Assembly (NCBI GenBank): GCA_032164245.1
Contig: JAVMKO010000036.1
Span: 372,001 to 436,000, forward strand
DNA from: Sternotherus odoratus
Lineage: Eukaryota > Chordata > Testudines > Kinosternidae
DNA: 64,000 bases
Reading direction: 5' to 3'
Within the stretch, counting starts at the first letter, position 1. Each line of letters begins with the position of its first letter. Under the pieces are notes generated by a model that did no database searches, was not told where the DNA came from, and was given only the letters and a program-made list of their open reading frames with translations. Shown here piece by piece: positions 33,801-41,352 of this stretch. The position numbers and the translations under genes were made by a program.

Positions 33801-34879
33801 CAAATTCTAACTGATGCCAAAGCCAAACTAGACTCCTTTCCAAAGCAGCAGGGGCCATCGTACTGACCATACCCCAGGCAGGTTGTGAGTCTCTCAGCAC
33901 CTGAATCAGGTGAAGCAAGAAACGCAGGCCCGGCTGCAGAATCAGGAGCCGTGACTCCCTGCTTGGGCCTGCTGGGGGCACACGGAGGTCAACCCACCCT
34001 TGAGGCAGCCGCCCCAATGAAGGAACGGATGCAGTAACATTGCCAAGATCTATGCAAATGTTAACAGAGTGAGTCTCAACCCCCCCCCCCCCGGCGATGG
34101 GCATTATCCCCATTTTAGAGTGAGGAAACTGAGGCCGGGGGAGCAGAAGTCCTTTCACCAGGGTTAGACAGTGAGTCCATGGCAAAGCTGGGAATAGGAC
34201 CCAATAGCCCCGAGACCCTGACCTGTGCTCTCACTCCAACTCCCGGTAGTGGGTGTGCACTGCCCAACACACTATGTTTCCCCCATAACTCAAGCAATGC
34301 CTCTCCCTACCTCACTTCTAGCCCACAGGACTTGGCTGCTCGCCCCAATGAGGCTCCAGGGGCTATTCTGCACCAGGGCGCGCCGGCCTCCCTGCTGCTT
34401 TCCTGCAGTTCCTTTACACCTGTGGCAGTGGGGTTCTAGTGCAAGGTCAGGGGCTGGCAGCACAGACTGGATCCAGACATGGCGAAGACGGACACTAACC
34501 CGCTTTCTCCACGCAGCTCCGCCCAGGCATTTCAACCCTGAACTGGAGCTATGATCCCCCACGCCACCCCCGGGCTGCCTCCACCAGCTGTGCCAGTGCC
34601 CCTCACTACTGACTGGAGCCCTTGCGATCCCAGCCCTGGGATCCCACCCACTCCCAGCTCCGCCAGTGCCCCTCACGCCTGATGTGTGACAGGCCGGCCG
34701 GGGGGATGGGGGTGGGGAAGGGAGCTCTCTGCTCCCACTGTCTCCTAATCCTCCCCGAGGGTGCGACACCCTGCCCTCCCAAACCCACACCCGACCAGAC
34801 CCTACCCCTGACCGGGCTCAGACCCCCTGGCTCCGTACTCACTCTCGCGCACCACTGCCTTCAGTCCGGATGGGGTCAT
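17163..34879 (-). CDS. STXBP2: STXBP2 (Munc18-2, syntaxin-binding protein 2), complete, 19 coding exons
   Basis: Sec1/Munc18 family protein. SM proteins clamp and template syntaxin/SNARE assembly; family knowledge puts STXBP2 in granule exocytosis of cytotoxic lymphocytes, mast cells, platelets and epithelia. The exons total 1,914 nt (637 residues plus stop) and every junction phase agrees. The start is [12 protein letters not shown] and the end is [10 protein letters not shown]...LPPEDA-stop. Diagnostic stretches: [98 protein letters not shown]2 is preferred over STXBP1/3 from the [11 protein letters not shown] and LWPFMPDP segments. Human is 593 aa (recalled); the excess comes mainly from a repeat expansion in exon 17 and an altered exon 15 end. 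Introns are unusually rich in minisatellites. No polyadenylation signal is seen between the stop and the Gypsy element. Confidence 0.96.
17765..17922 (-). CDS. STXBP2: STXBP2 coding exon 18
   Basis: 158 nt: [15 protein letters not shown], then [19 protein letters not shown] and [10 protein letters not shown]. The acceptor CCTCTCCCCCCAG is the copy nearest the exon in an array of similar acceptors (see 17,923-18,665). Donor GTGAGTGG. Confidence 0.95.
17923..18665 (-). repeat. 83-85-bp minisatellite carrying copies of the exon 18 acceptor
   Basis: Nine units, read by 'gcagtgtgga' at 17,938, 18,021, 18,104, 18,188, 18,271, 18,356, 18,440, 18,524 and (variant) 18,608. The first unit boundary is the true exon 18 acceptor. 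Each other unit has on the minus strand a pyrimidine tract plus CAG followed by sequence resembling the first ~22 nt of exon 18, including CCGGCAGTG. The array therefore amplified an intron-exon junction and supplies about eight decoy 3' splice sites. Confidence 0.9.
18979..19196 (-). CDS. STXBP2: STXBP2 coding exon 17 with in-frame tandem repeat
   Basis: 218 nt. Begins [20 protein letters not shown], then three units of about 16 residues (QAAGPS, one variable residue, SDPGPSTST) and ends TQAAV plus two bases at GTAAGG. On DNA the 'gcggcctggg' word recurs at 18,985, 19,033, 19,081 and 19,126 (periods 48, 48, 45). The position corresponds to the flexible loop before the conserved WHK motif in SM proteins. 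Confidence 0.93.
19581..20365 (+). mobile_element. Solo LTR (family A), TSD CAGGC, in STXBP2 intron 16
   Basis: 785 bp. Starts TGTGACGAAGTGGGAG and ends GCGCTCCGTGACA; flanked by CAGGC at 19,576-19,580 and 20,366-20,370. It has an AATAAA near 20,073. Two more copies of the same family, same orientation, are at 46,599 and 54,209. It is antisense to STXBP2. Confidence 0.92.
20476..20755 (+). repeat. TG/GGTG-rich microsatellite in STXBP2 intron 16
   Basis: About 280 bp of interrupted (TG)n with many 'gggtg' words; non-coding in either direction. Confidence 0.9.
20880..21297 (+). repeat. ~20-bp GA/GT-rich minisatellite in STXBP2 intron 16
   Basis: About 20 tandem units of 'ggggtggggactggggggaa' with one- or two-base variants. 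Confidence 0.92.
21532..21621 (-). CDS. STXBP2: STXBP2 coding exon 16
   Basis: Exactly 30 codons, phase 0 at both ends: [15 protein letters not shown], then [15 protein letters not shown]. Acceptor TTCCTCCCCCAG, donor GTACCGGG. A diverged partial copy lies at 22,065-22,165. Confidence 0.95.
21769..21814 (+). repeat. (GA)n microsatellite
   Basis: About 22 'ga' repeats in STXBP2 intron 15. Confidence 0.9.
22065..22165 (-). repeat. STXBP2: Partial duplicate of STXBP2 exon 16 fused to exon 15
   Basis: On the minus strand it encodes [15 protein letters not shown] then HQLSRWT, matching exon 16 ([22 protein letters not shown]). The copy of the exon 16 pyrimidine tract (CTGCCTCCCCCCG) has lost its AG. 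After TGGACC the copy jumps to GTCATG, a 15-nt deletion relative to exon 16. Its left part (22,127-22,165) is read as the 3' end of exon 15; the rest lies in intron 15. Confidence 0.85.
22127..22263 (-). CDS. STXBP2: STXBP2 coding exon 15
   Basis: 137 nt: [17 protein letters not shown], then [14 protein letters not shown], ending GGQLPPKMK at donor GTGCGTCT. The donor lies inside a duplicated exon 16 segment, so the last ~14 residues derive from duplicated pyrimidine tract and exon 16. The phase fits exon 16 exactly. The 3' boundary is less certain than for other exons. Confidence 0.85.
22370..22845 (-). repeat. Tandem SINE-derived array in STXBP2 intron 14
   Basis: About six ~80-bp units with 'gaacccaggagtcctggctcc', a C-rich linker, 'aactcactagactccactgc' and 'cctcccagagcctgag'. 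The core is a CORE/MIR-like SINE segment in antisense. Confidence 0.85.
23089..23224 (-). CDS. STXBP2: STXBP2 coding exon 14
   Basis: 136 nt: [45 protein letters not shown] plus one base; donor GTAACG. Confidence 0.96.
23560..23640 (-). CDS. STXBP2: STXBP2 coding exon 13
   Basis: 27 codons: [15 protein letters not shown], then [12 protein letters not shown]; donor GTGGGTCTG. Confidence 0.96.
24283..24348 (-). CDS. STXBP2: STXBP2 coding exon 12
   Basis: 22 codons: [13 protein letters not shown], then PQYVSELNK; donor GTAACC. Confidence 0.95.
24848..24908 (-). CDS. STXBP2: STXBP2 coding exon 11
   Basis: 61 nt: E(split)[20 protein letters not shown]; donor GTGCGGC. Confidence 0.95.
25330..25870 (+). 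repeat. G-rich minisatellites in STXBP2 intron 10
   Basis: The right part (about 25,690-25,870) is a clear ~32-bp tandem repeat ('gggatgggcggggcacggag' plus a variable 'gggatgtccgg' or 'ggcatgtcgg'), ending 14 bp from the exon 10 donor. The left part is a looser array of 'gaggggtgtgtc' words. Confidence 0.8.
25885..25992 (-). CDS. STXBP2: STXBP2 coding exon 10
   Basis: 108 nt: K(split)[17 protein letters not shown], then [18 protein letters not shown]; donor GTGAGTG. Confidence 0.96.
26139..26269 (-). CDS. STXBP2: STXBP2 coding exon 9
   Basis: 131 nt: [43 protein letters not shown] plus two bases; donor GTAGGG. This is the most conserved core of the SM fold (VDRGFD-x-xSPLLHE). Confidence 0.97.
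27650..27734 (-). CDS. STXBP2: STXBP2 coding exon 8
   Basis: 85 nt: K(split)[28 protein letters not shown]; donor GTGAGTAAG. Confidence 0.95.
27786..27990 (-). repeat. 47-48-bp tandem repeat containing copies of the exon 7 donor
   Basis: Minus-strand GTGAGT occurs at 27,976-27,981 (the true donor), then at 27,928-27,933, 27,880-27,885 and 27,833-27,838, each preceded by TATAGGAA resembling the exon 7 end (ACAGGAA). A degenerate fifth unit lies near 27,786. The tandem unit spans the exon-intron junction, giving three perfect decoy donors. Use of any decoy would read AAG TGA, a stop codon right after the normal exon end. Confidence 0.92.
27982..28121 (-). CDS. STXBP2: STXBP2 coding exon 7
   Basis: 140 nt: [46 protein letters not shown] plus two bases. 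The true donor GTGAGTGTG is the first of four tandem copies. Confidence 0.96.
29260..29363 (-). CDS. STXBP2: STXBP2 coding exon 6
   Basis: 104 nt: P(split)[34 protein letters not shown]; donor GTGAGGGG. Confidence 0.96.
30076..30148 (-). CDS. STXBP2: STXBP2 coding exon 5
   Basis: 73 nt: [24 protein letters not shown] plus one base; donor GTGAGTATT. Confidence 0.96.
31071..31147 (-). CDS. STXBP2: STXBP2 coding exon 4
   Basis: 77 nt: L(split)[25 protein letters not shown]; donor GTAGGAG. Confidence 0.96.
31719..31800 (-). CDS. STXBP2: STXBP2 coding exon 3
   Basis: 82 nt: [27 protein letters not shown] plus one base; donor GTGAGTGA. Confidence 0.96.
32814..32863 (-). CDS. STXBP2: STXBP2 coding exon 2
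   Basis: 50 nt: K(split)[16 protein letters not shown]; donor GTAAGCAGG. Confidence 0.95.
33310..33570 (-). repeat. Three tandem copies of a ~77-bp SINE-tail-like repeat in STXBP2 intron 1
   Basis: Each unit has 'cccagcacaatggggtcctgg', 'gactggtgctcctgggc' and 'taccgtaatacacctaat'. The same unit occurs once in sense orientation near 750-835. Confidence 0.75.
33570..33660 (-). repeat. Dispersed sauropsid repeat fragment
   Basis: Antisense sequence with 'gtagcaccttagagactaa', 'agcataagcttttgtgg' and 'cccacttcatcgga', a very common element in turtle genomes as I recall. A likely related element surrounds the LTR at 54,209. Confidence 0.55.
34843..34879 (-). CDS. STXBP2: STXBP2 coding exon 1 (start)
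   Basis: ATG at 34,879-34,877; [12 protein letters not shown] plus one base; donor GTGAGTAC. The same length and phase as the human first exon (recalled). Upstream CACCCATAG|GAGACG near 34,904 could be an acceptor, so an additional non-coding exon is possible. Confidence 0.92.
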
Positions 34880-34909
34880 CTTCTCTGCCTCTTCACACGT
34901 CTCCTATGG

Positions 34910-35140
34910 GTGGAAGTGGGACTTAGCTGTGCGCAGGGCGGGGCTGAAGTCAGGACTCCTGGGTTCTGCCCCACCACTGCTCCTGCCCTTGTGCGGGCCC
35001 TGGCCTCTCCCTGCCATGCTCTGGGGGGTGTCTGGGACACTGGGAGACGGTCCCTAGTGACACTGAAATCAGTCACAGGTGGACGGGCCCAGCCCCACCA
35101 GTGTCACGGATGGATGGGCTCAGCCCCCCCAGTGACTGAT
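34910..35140. other. STXBP2 upstream region, no further feature resolved
   Basis: Contains a 'caggactcctgggttctgcc' SINE fragment and two copies of a ~50-bp segment with 'ggatgggctcagcccc' / 'ggacgggcccagcccc' and 'agtgactgatttcagt'-like words (35,060-35,150). No TATA box is clear. Confidence 0.4.
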
Positions 35141-35141
35141 T

Positions 35142-35779
35142 TCAGTATCCTCGGCAGGGATTATACAGCACATGAGCATTAGCCACACACAGGCGCCTTG
35201 TTGCCTTCTGTCCTACACCGTCTGTGAGTAGAGGTTGCATCAGCAGCACCAGATGCACACTGTCTCTGTTTGGGATGTCCAGGATTTTGTTGGTGGGATT
35301 TTGTCCTGTGCTGTTACCCTTGCCATCTGTTGACTCTTTATTAGTGTATGCAGCTACCTTTCTTTTTGTTGATGATCCTGAATGGGCAGATCGTTGGAGC
35401 TCAAATATCTCTCTGGCTCTTGCCTCTAATAAGGGCAGTTGAGTATTTTGTATATCTATAGGATCCATTGCTAACCGAATACTAGGCGATAAGCCTTGTA
35501 TATACAGTTCCTTAACTCAGGGATATCATATGTAACAACCCCTTTTTGGTTTATTCCTAATCCTGCCAACCAAAATAACAATCTTTTTCTTAGAAAATAT
35601 TTCTCTGGTCTCTCATCTACTCTCTGTTTCTCTGAGTATGCTTTGCCCATTATATTATCATGTGAATGATAGAAACACACATGCATATATTGTATGCTGT
35701 TCATTTGTCTCAATAAATACATTGTAAGGTAATGCTGCAAATCATCACTGGACATACACTCCCTCAATACACAAATCAC
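35142..35779 (-). pseudogene. Two adjacent unrecognised minus-strand ORFs
   Basis: ORFs of 102 codons (35,779-35,471) and 108 codons (35,468-35,142) abut on the minus strand. The first is basic and aromatic (EKYFLRKRLLFWLAGLG); the second has a basic patch (SSTKRKVAAYTNK). Sequence up to about 36,060 has a compatible A/G-rich, low-repeat character with a further short ORF containing Cys (35,826-36,035). The region is less GC-rich than its neighbours. I cannot assign a family; a degraded mobile or viral-derived coding region is the best guess. Confidence 0.3.
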
Positions 35780-36059
35780 ATCCTCTTATGTACCATTTGG
35801 TGTTACAGATAACTTAGCTGACCCATTAAGCACAGCGTCCCAATGACATGGACCCATACGTTGACCCATTGCACCTCGATAAAGGGTATCCCCACTTCCC
35901 TCTCTCAGTGCAGTCGGGTTTGGGATCCCTGTCCCTCGGCCAGTGGTTGCTACCTAGACTATGTCCATCCTGACAAAGGCCCAGTGCGTGTCTCAGTCCC
36001 TCATTCTCATAATCAGGTTCACAACATTTTATCATCCTGCCCCACTAACAGAGACACTG

Positions 36060-37600
36060 GGGATCCCACAGCAGCCGAAGTGACCATTTGGGCTGCTGGG
36101 AGCTCAGGCTGGGCGCGGTGGGCGCGCGCTGCAATTCCCCACCAGCTGCCAGGGTGGAGCTCACCCCGACCCTGCTCACACCCAGCACCTCAGCCCAGGC
36201 GAGACGAGCCCAACACGCTGCCTTAGGAAACAGCAGCTTTGAAACAGGAGCATGAAGCTCAGGCCCAAACTCCCAACCGCCCTGCAATGACCCCTCTAAA
36301 TCCCCAGGAGAGGAACCCCCCATTGCTCTCCCTGGCCTGTCAGCACAACTGTGGGGGCGAAGCCCGGGGCCTGCAACCCCTGGGGCAGTTGGAACCTACC
36401 GAGGAGGAGCACAGGAGAGTCCCTGGGGTCTCGGGGGGAGAAGTGACTGAGCCTCTCGGGGGACGTGGTGCCAGGAACAGGAGCGGATCAGAGTCGCCTC
36501 AGGAGGGGTCGGGTCCTTCAGCGACGCTGCAAAGGCCTGAACCTCACACAGTCACCGGAACGGACTGCACCACTTGTCAGAGAATTCAGCCCCTTCATGC
36601 AGTTAGTGGCGGGAAAAGATGGTACAGTCCCAGCAAGGGTGCAAAACAGTCTGAGGTAAAATTGGCCTTGGAGTTGGAAATGGCGGGAAAAACCGGTCGG
36701 ATCCGGTTATGACTGGTCTCTGATAACAGTAAATAACAAGATGGCGGCCACAAGATGGCAGTTTAGATTCCATCTTGGATTGCTGCTCTATCTTTACAAA
36801 CTCCATAGTGAATTCAATACACACAGATTTTAACAGACTATAATCCTAGAACAAAACACACCCAACAGTGTATAGAGCAGTAGAAACAAGTCATTGTCTG
36901 TATGAAATTTTAGTTTGTACTGACTTTGCTAATGCTTTTTATGTAGCCTGTTGATGTGCCCCTTGGAAGACCTCTGCGTACCCCCAGGGGCACACGTGAC
37001 CCTGGTTGAGAACCACTGGATTAGAGAAATGTGGGGGTGGGGTCTAGGAATCAGGACTCCTGGGTTCTATCCTGACTGCAAGTGGAGTGGGGTCTAATGA
37101 TTAGAGCAGAGAGCTGGCAGTTAGGATTCCTGGGTTCTGCTCCAGGCTATGCAATTGATTCATTCTGTGACATGGTTCATTCTGCCTTGTCCTCTTGGGA
37201 CATGTGGAGCACAGAGACCCGCCCCAGCCCTTCCCTTCCAGCTGGGTGGTGCAGTAATTAATGGAGCCTGGGCTCCAAGATCCTGGAGCAAAACATCCTG
37301 GAGAAAAGTGTCCTGGAGAAGGAATTTGTTCCCCAGGCTTGACTGGCTCCCTGTCCCATCCCTCCCTCCATCAATAAGACCATCATGGCAGAACTGCTGT
37401 CTGGCTACCCACAGTGCAGACCCAATCTATTGTGACCTGGCTGCTGTTCAGCTCAGGTTAACAGCATGTTCTGTTTCTCCCATTCTCTCCCAGAGCTTTC
37501 GAATGGAAATTGAGAGTCTTCTTCACATCCTCCCCCAACTAACTAACTTCACATCCTGCTCTAAACTGTGAGCAGTGTCGCTCTGCGGCTGTTCAATAGC
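36060..37600. other. Intergenic, no gene recognised
   Basis: Contains a plus-strand open stretch (36,239-36,712) with no recognised domain. At 36,850-37,017 is the right half of a hAT-like element ending 'ggttgagaaccactg', similar to 63,363-63,768. A SINE fragment with 'caggactcctgggttctat' follows at 37,040-37,140. Confidence 0.4.
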
Positions 37601-37890
37601 TGCTGCATTCCTAGCCCAGGGCTGGCATCATTCCAGTGCTGGGTGAGTGATCCCTGTGTAGTGTTGTTGAGTGCTGGTGCACATCAGCTGTGCTCCATCC
37701 AGAAATGTCTGCATTTCAGTGCCAGGTGAGTGATCCCGGCATAGTGCTGCTGTGTTACTACGCTGCTGCTGCGCTTCATCCCAGAGGTATCTGCATTTCA
37801 GTGCTGTGCAAGCAATCTCTATGCAGTGTTGCTGTGTGTTGTTATGCAGTTACTGCGCTCCACCCCAGAAGTGGCTGCAATTCAGTGGCG
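37600..37890 (+). repeat. Diverged array of the 65-75-bp repeat
   Basis: About four units with 'ctccatccagaaatgtctgcat' / 'caccccagaagtggctgca' and 'gatccctgtgtagtgttg', the older relatives of the arrays at 1,330 and 4,877. Confidence 0.6.
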
Positions 37891-38338
37891 GGTGAATTAA
37901 AGTCCATGTCTCATTTTGCAAAGCATGGTTCTCCAAGCAATGGTGCTGTCTGTCCCATGTCCCTCCTCAATAGACTCCAGATTCTTAGCCTAAGTGAAGC
38001 TACATTTCGAGCAGTGGTGGAATCAGGAGGCAGCTGCGTCATTGGTGGTTCCATCTTCAGTTATACCTATTGGCTTGACAAGGCACCCCACATATACCTA
38101 ATGGCTGCCGAGGGGGGTTGTGGTTGCCCCAGGGCCCGCTATTAGTTCTACTACTGATTCTTATTAAATGTTCATTGTGCTGCTTCCACCAGCCACTTTG
38201 ATTAGTTTTATTTTACAGACCCAAGCAAAATGCAACCAACATGCTGGCCTGGCTAGATCCCTATAATTGAACAGATTCATCCAATTAATGAGCCTTCCCA
38301 GAGCCATGTGCTGCCCCCATGATACATCAAACCTAGAT

Positions 38339-38579
38339 CAGTGCTCTTCAAAGTGTTTGCTTGGCGGCCCCTTTTTCTGCTCCCACCTCCAATCGCGGCC
38401 CCCGGGGCATGTCCACTGAAATGCCGCTGAATAGAAAGCTTCCTCTTTCTTTCAGCAGCATTTCTACGGGACAAAAATAGACCGTGAATTCGGCGCTCTC
38501 CCGGGCGGGATCAGCAGCGGCACCGGGATCTCGTGTACTTCTGGGGGTGGTCTTGCATACCCCACTTTAAAGACCACTG
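38339..38579. mobile_element. hAT-like MITE, 241 bp
   Basis: Inverted termini CAGTGCTCTTCAAAGTG / CACTTTAAAGACCACTG. The 8-bp target duplication is ACCTAGAT (38,331-38,338) and ACCTAGAG (38,580-38,587), 7 of 8 matching. Confidence 0.85.
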
Positions 38580-38689
38580 ACCTAGAGGACCTGCTAGGCT
38601 CCCAGTAGATGCAGCCTAGAGCCAAACGCAGGCCAGGCAAGGTGGCCTCGCCCATGGAGTTCAGGTCCAGGGATTTGGTAGGGAGTGTT

Positions 38690-40080
38690 GTACAGAAAAC
38701 TACACAGGATCTTTTCAGGGGATAAGACAAGAATGTCACGTTTATTATAATACAATAATCAATAGCTAATACTTAATACCTATGTGTACACAACACACAC
38801 ACACACACACACACACCCACCAGATGTTCTGCAGCTGCTCTATAGTTACCCGTCCTGAACGTAGCTTGAGTCCGTGGCTTGGGTTCGTAGCTTGTGTCAG
38901 CTAACTGGCCAAGAGAGCCTGGCACAAGGAGGGGTTGGGTCTCTGTCGGGCGCGCACCGATACCCCTTGGTGTTGGCAGCAGAACGTTACCCAAAGTCTG
39001 CTAGCTCACCCAGCCTTTTTATAGGGTTTCAGTTTGAATTTAGAATCTGTAGGTCTTGCTGTGTCATGCTGCCTCTGGGATCTGTTGATTAATTATCCGT
39101 CAATTGCAGACATGACTTTCAGCCTTGGACCTGGCTTTGATGCTTCTTCAATTTGGACTTTTGTTCTTTTTCTTTAAGGTAGACTCCTTTTGCTTTGTTC
39201 TTCAGTGGTTGGTGTTCACACTTTTTCATCAAGAAGGGCTGGAGGTTGATTCCATCATCCATACATGCCTCATTCACACATCTAAACTAATTAGGTTACA
39301 TCAGGGTTTCATAGACAAAGTGGAGTGAGCATTTTAAAATGGAGTTTAAGACAGGAGTAAAAAAAAATGGAGTCTGAGTTACAATATGGAAACAAACACA
39401 CAATATGAAACAGTTACAATATGGAAACAAACACAATATGAAACATGAACAATTTACAAACAATTTAATACTTCTCAGTTCTACAGGAGTAAATGGCCAG
39501 CACTGGATACTTCAGGTTTTGGTGCCCACCCAGAGATGGCTGGGGGCCGATTTTCAATTACAGCCCCCCAGCTGGCCCAGGCCAGCTGACTCCAGCTCTC
39601 TGGGCTCAGGCTAAGGGGCTGTTTAACTGAGCAGCATCTGCTGAAAATGTCTGCTTCCTGTCCTCCCACCCGCCCTGTTCAGTTTTGCCTAGCAGACAGG
39701 CAGGGCCGGTGACAGAAATTTTGGGGCCCCCTACTCTGATCGTTTGGGTCCCCCAGGCCCCCCCCAGCCTATTCTCCTTCCCCCCCGCCTGACCCAGCCC
39801 ACCCAACCCTAATCTCCTCCCCCAGCCTAACCTCCTCCCCTCCCCACCCATGCCGTCAGGCAGTCAGGAACAAGCCGCCCTGCGGGCTGTGGTGCGGGGG
39901 TCGCTGTTTTGTCCCTGGGGTGTTGAACACGAGGGGGCCGGGCGCTGGGGCCGGGATGTCGAAGGGTTAATGGGAGGGAGGGAGGCAGGAGCCTGGCGCC
40001 CCGCTGCCCCCGCTCCTGCCCCAGCGCCCCCCGCCTGCAGCTCGGGCTCAGGCTTGCTCCTGCTTTCCCAGGGATGCTGT
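38690..40080. other. Intergenic; simple repeats and LTR-like fragments
   Basis: Includes (CA)n at about 38,788-38,820 and a 'gtttattataat' stretch with the look of an antisense LTR end. A tandem 'cagttacaatatggaaacaaacac' pair lies at 39,378-39,440. A second copy of the 'agaaattttggggccccc' element lies at 39,712. GC-rich sequence follows at 39,850-40,080. No gene recognised. Confidence 0.4.
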
Positions 40081-40083
40081 GCG

Positions 40084-40699
40084 GTCCCATCTTAGGCATG
40101 TGCCATCTTAGGCATGTGCACAAGTGCTGTCTAGGACCTGGGATTTGGTCTGGAGGAAGGTGTGGGCCTCTACCAGAAAAATACATTTTCGTTTCAGTCT
40201 ATAGTTTACCCCCAAAAGAGAGTTTTAATTAGTTAAAGCTTTGGATCCTTTGATTAGTATCTCGGGAGAACCAACTTACCTGAGTCGCTCTCATGTGGGC
40301 TGAAGCTAATGTTATTATTTTGCTCCGCAGCCTTTTCTCTAGGCCCCTGGTGATCTGCTGTAATATTTGCTCCAGCCCACAGTAATTTTCTGCTGTTTTG
40401 CTGGGGACAAAACATAGAAGAGAACAATTTGGAAAAGTTGTTCTTGATGACCATACAGTAATTTGGCTAATAAGTCCCTGCCCTAAAGAGCTTACAATGC
40501 AAACATGAAATGACTAGCCCAAGTCTTATCACAACAGAGCAGATCCATGGCCAGGAAGAGAATTCATGTCTCCTGAATCATTATCCAGAGTCCTAGCTAC
40601 TAGGCCACACTGACTCCTCAGCCTGCATGCTCACACAAGTAATCCATTGGCTTAACTGGTGTAAAATAGGCCATGCCCCCCACAGTCGCTGCATTTAGC
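40084..40699 (-). repeat. Left arm of 0.6-kb inverted duplication with MROH pseudo-exon
   Basis: The reverse complement closely matches 48,700-49,304, including exon, both splice sites and flanking intron. The exon copy (40,400 down to 40,280) has intact AG acceptor and GTAAGTTGG donor but is 121 nt instead of 123: two bases are lost in the CAAAACAG(AG)CAG start, which shifts the frame. The arm also has a 16-bp tandem duplication of 'cttaggcatgtgccat' near 40,092. Confidence 0.9.
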
Positions 40700-41312
40700 C
40701 TTTGAATTCATTGTAAAACAATATAAAAATCAATATTGTAATACTGTCCAAGAAGGTTTCATCAAGCTTTTTGATCAACCAAATTAAAAAGCAAAGGAAA
40801 CCAACCAACCAACCACACTCAAGTGTCACTGTGCATTCTCCAAGGCAGTTTCTTCTGTGCTTTTATTTTATATAAATTCAGATTTTCAGATAAAAACATT
40901 CTTGGAAAGTGTGGCAAACAGAGAGGGGCCACAGCAAACTTCAAAATGATGTAGCGAGAATGAGAAATTCTACACTGGAGAAAATTTAGCCATCCATTGG
41001 ACATGTGTGGGCCCAGATATTGAAATGTATTTGGGTTCCTAACATCTGTTGATTTCAGTGCAAGTTAGGAGCCTAAATACCTTTGAGGATCTTGACCATA
41101 GTCCTTTCCAGCAAAGTGGGAAAGTCCATGTAATTACATCACCTACCTGGTCAGCAGCAGTTTATGAGGTATGCCAGTCACATGGATGTCGTAATGGTGC
41201 TTGGATAGTCTTAACTGACTCTCTTGGACCTGACAGCCTGAGAGGCCAGCTGCCTATCGGTAGTGGATCTTTTTGGAGACAAGAGTGGAGGAAGCGTAGG
41301 AAAGATTTAAAA

Positions 41313-41352
41313 ATGAATAAATTTGAGAGTGAGCAGAAGGTACCCTACAGCG
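41313..41352 (+). CDS. MROH-like gene, candidate first coding exon
   Basis: ATG in the context aaaaATGaa, [13 protein letters not shown] plus one base at donor GTAAGG. Its one-base overhang complements the two-base overhang of the exon at 44,757 (forming a Gly). No homology support; could be part of a longer 5' exon. Confidence 0.45.

Noticed and set aside
36239..36712. 157-codon plus-strand ORF
   Set aside because: No domain, compositionally biased, flanked by repeat fragments and lacking splice or promoter support.
40280..40400. A second functional MROH gene on the minus strand
   Set aside because: Only one exon copy is present, with a 2-nt deletion; no further minus-strand MROH exons were found between 35 and 40 kb.
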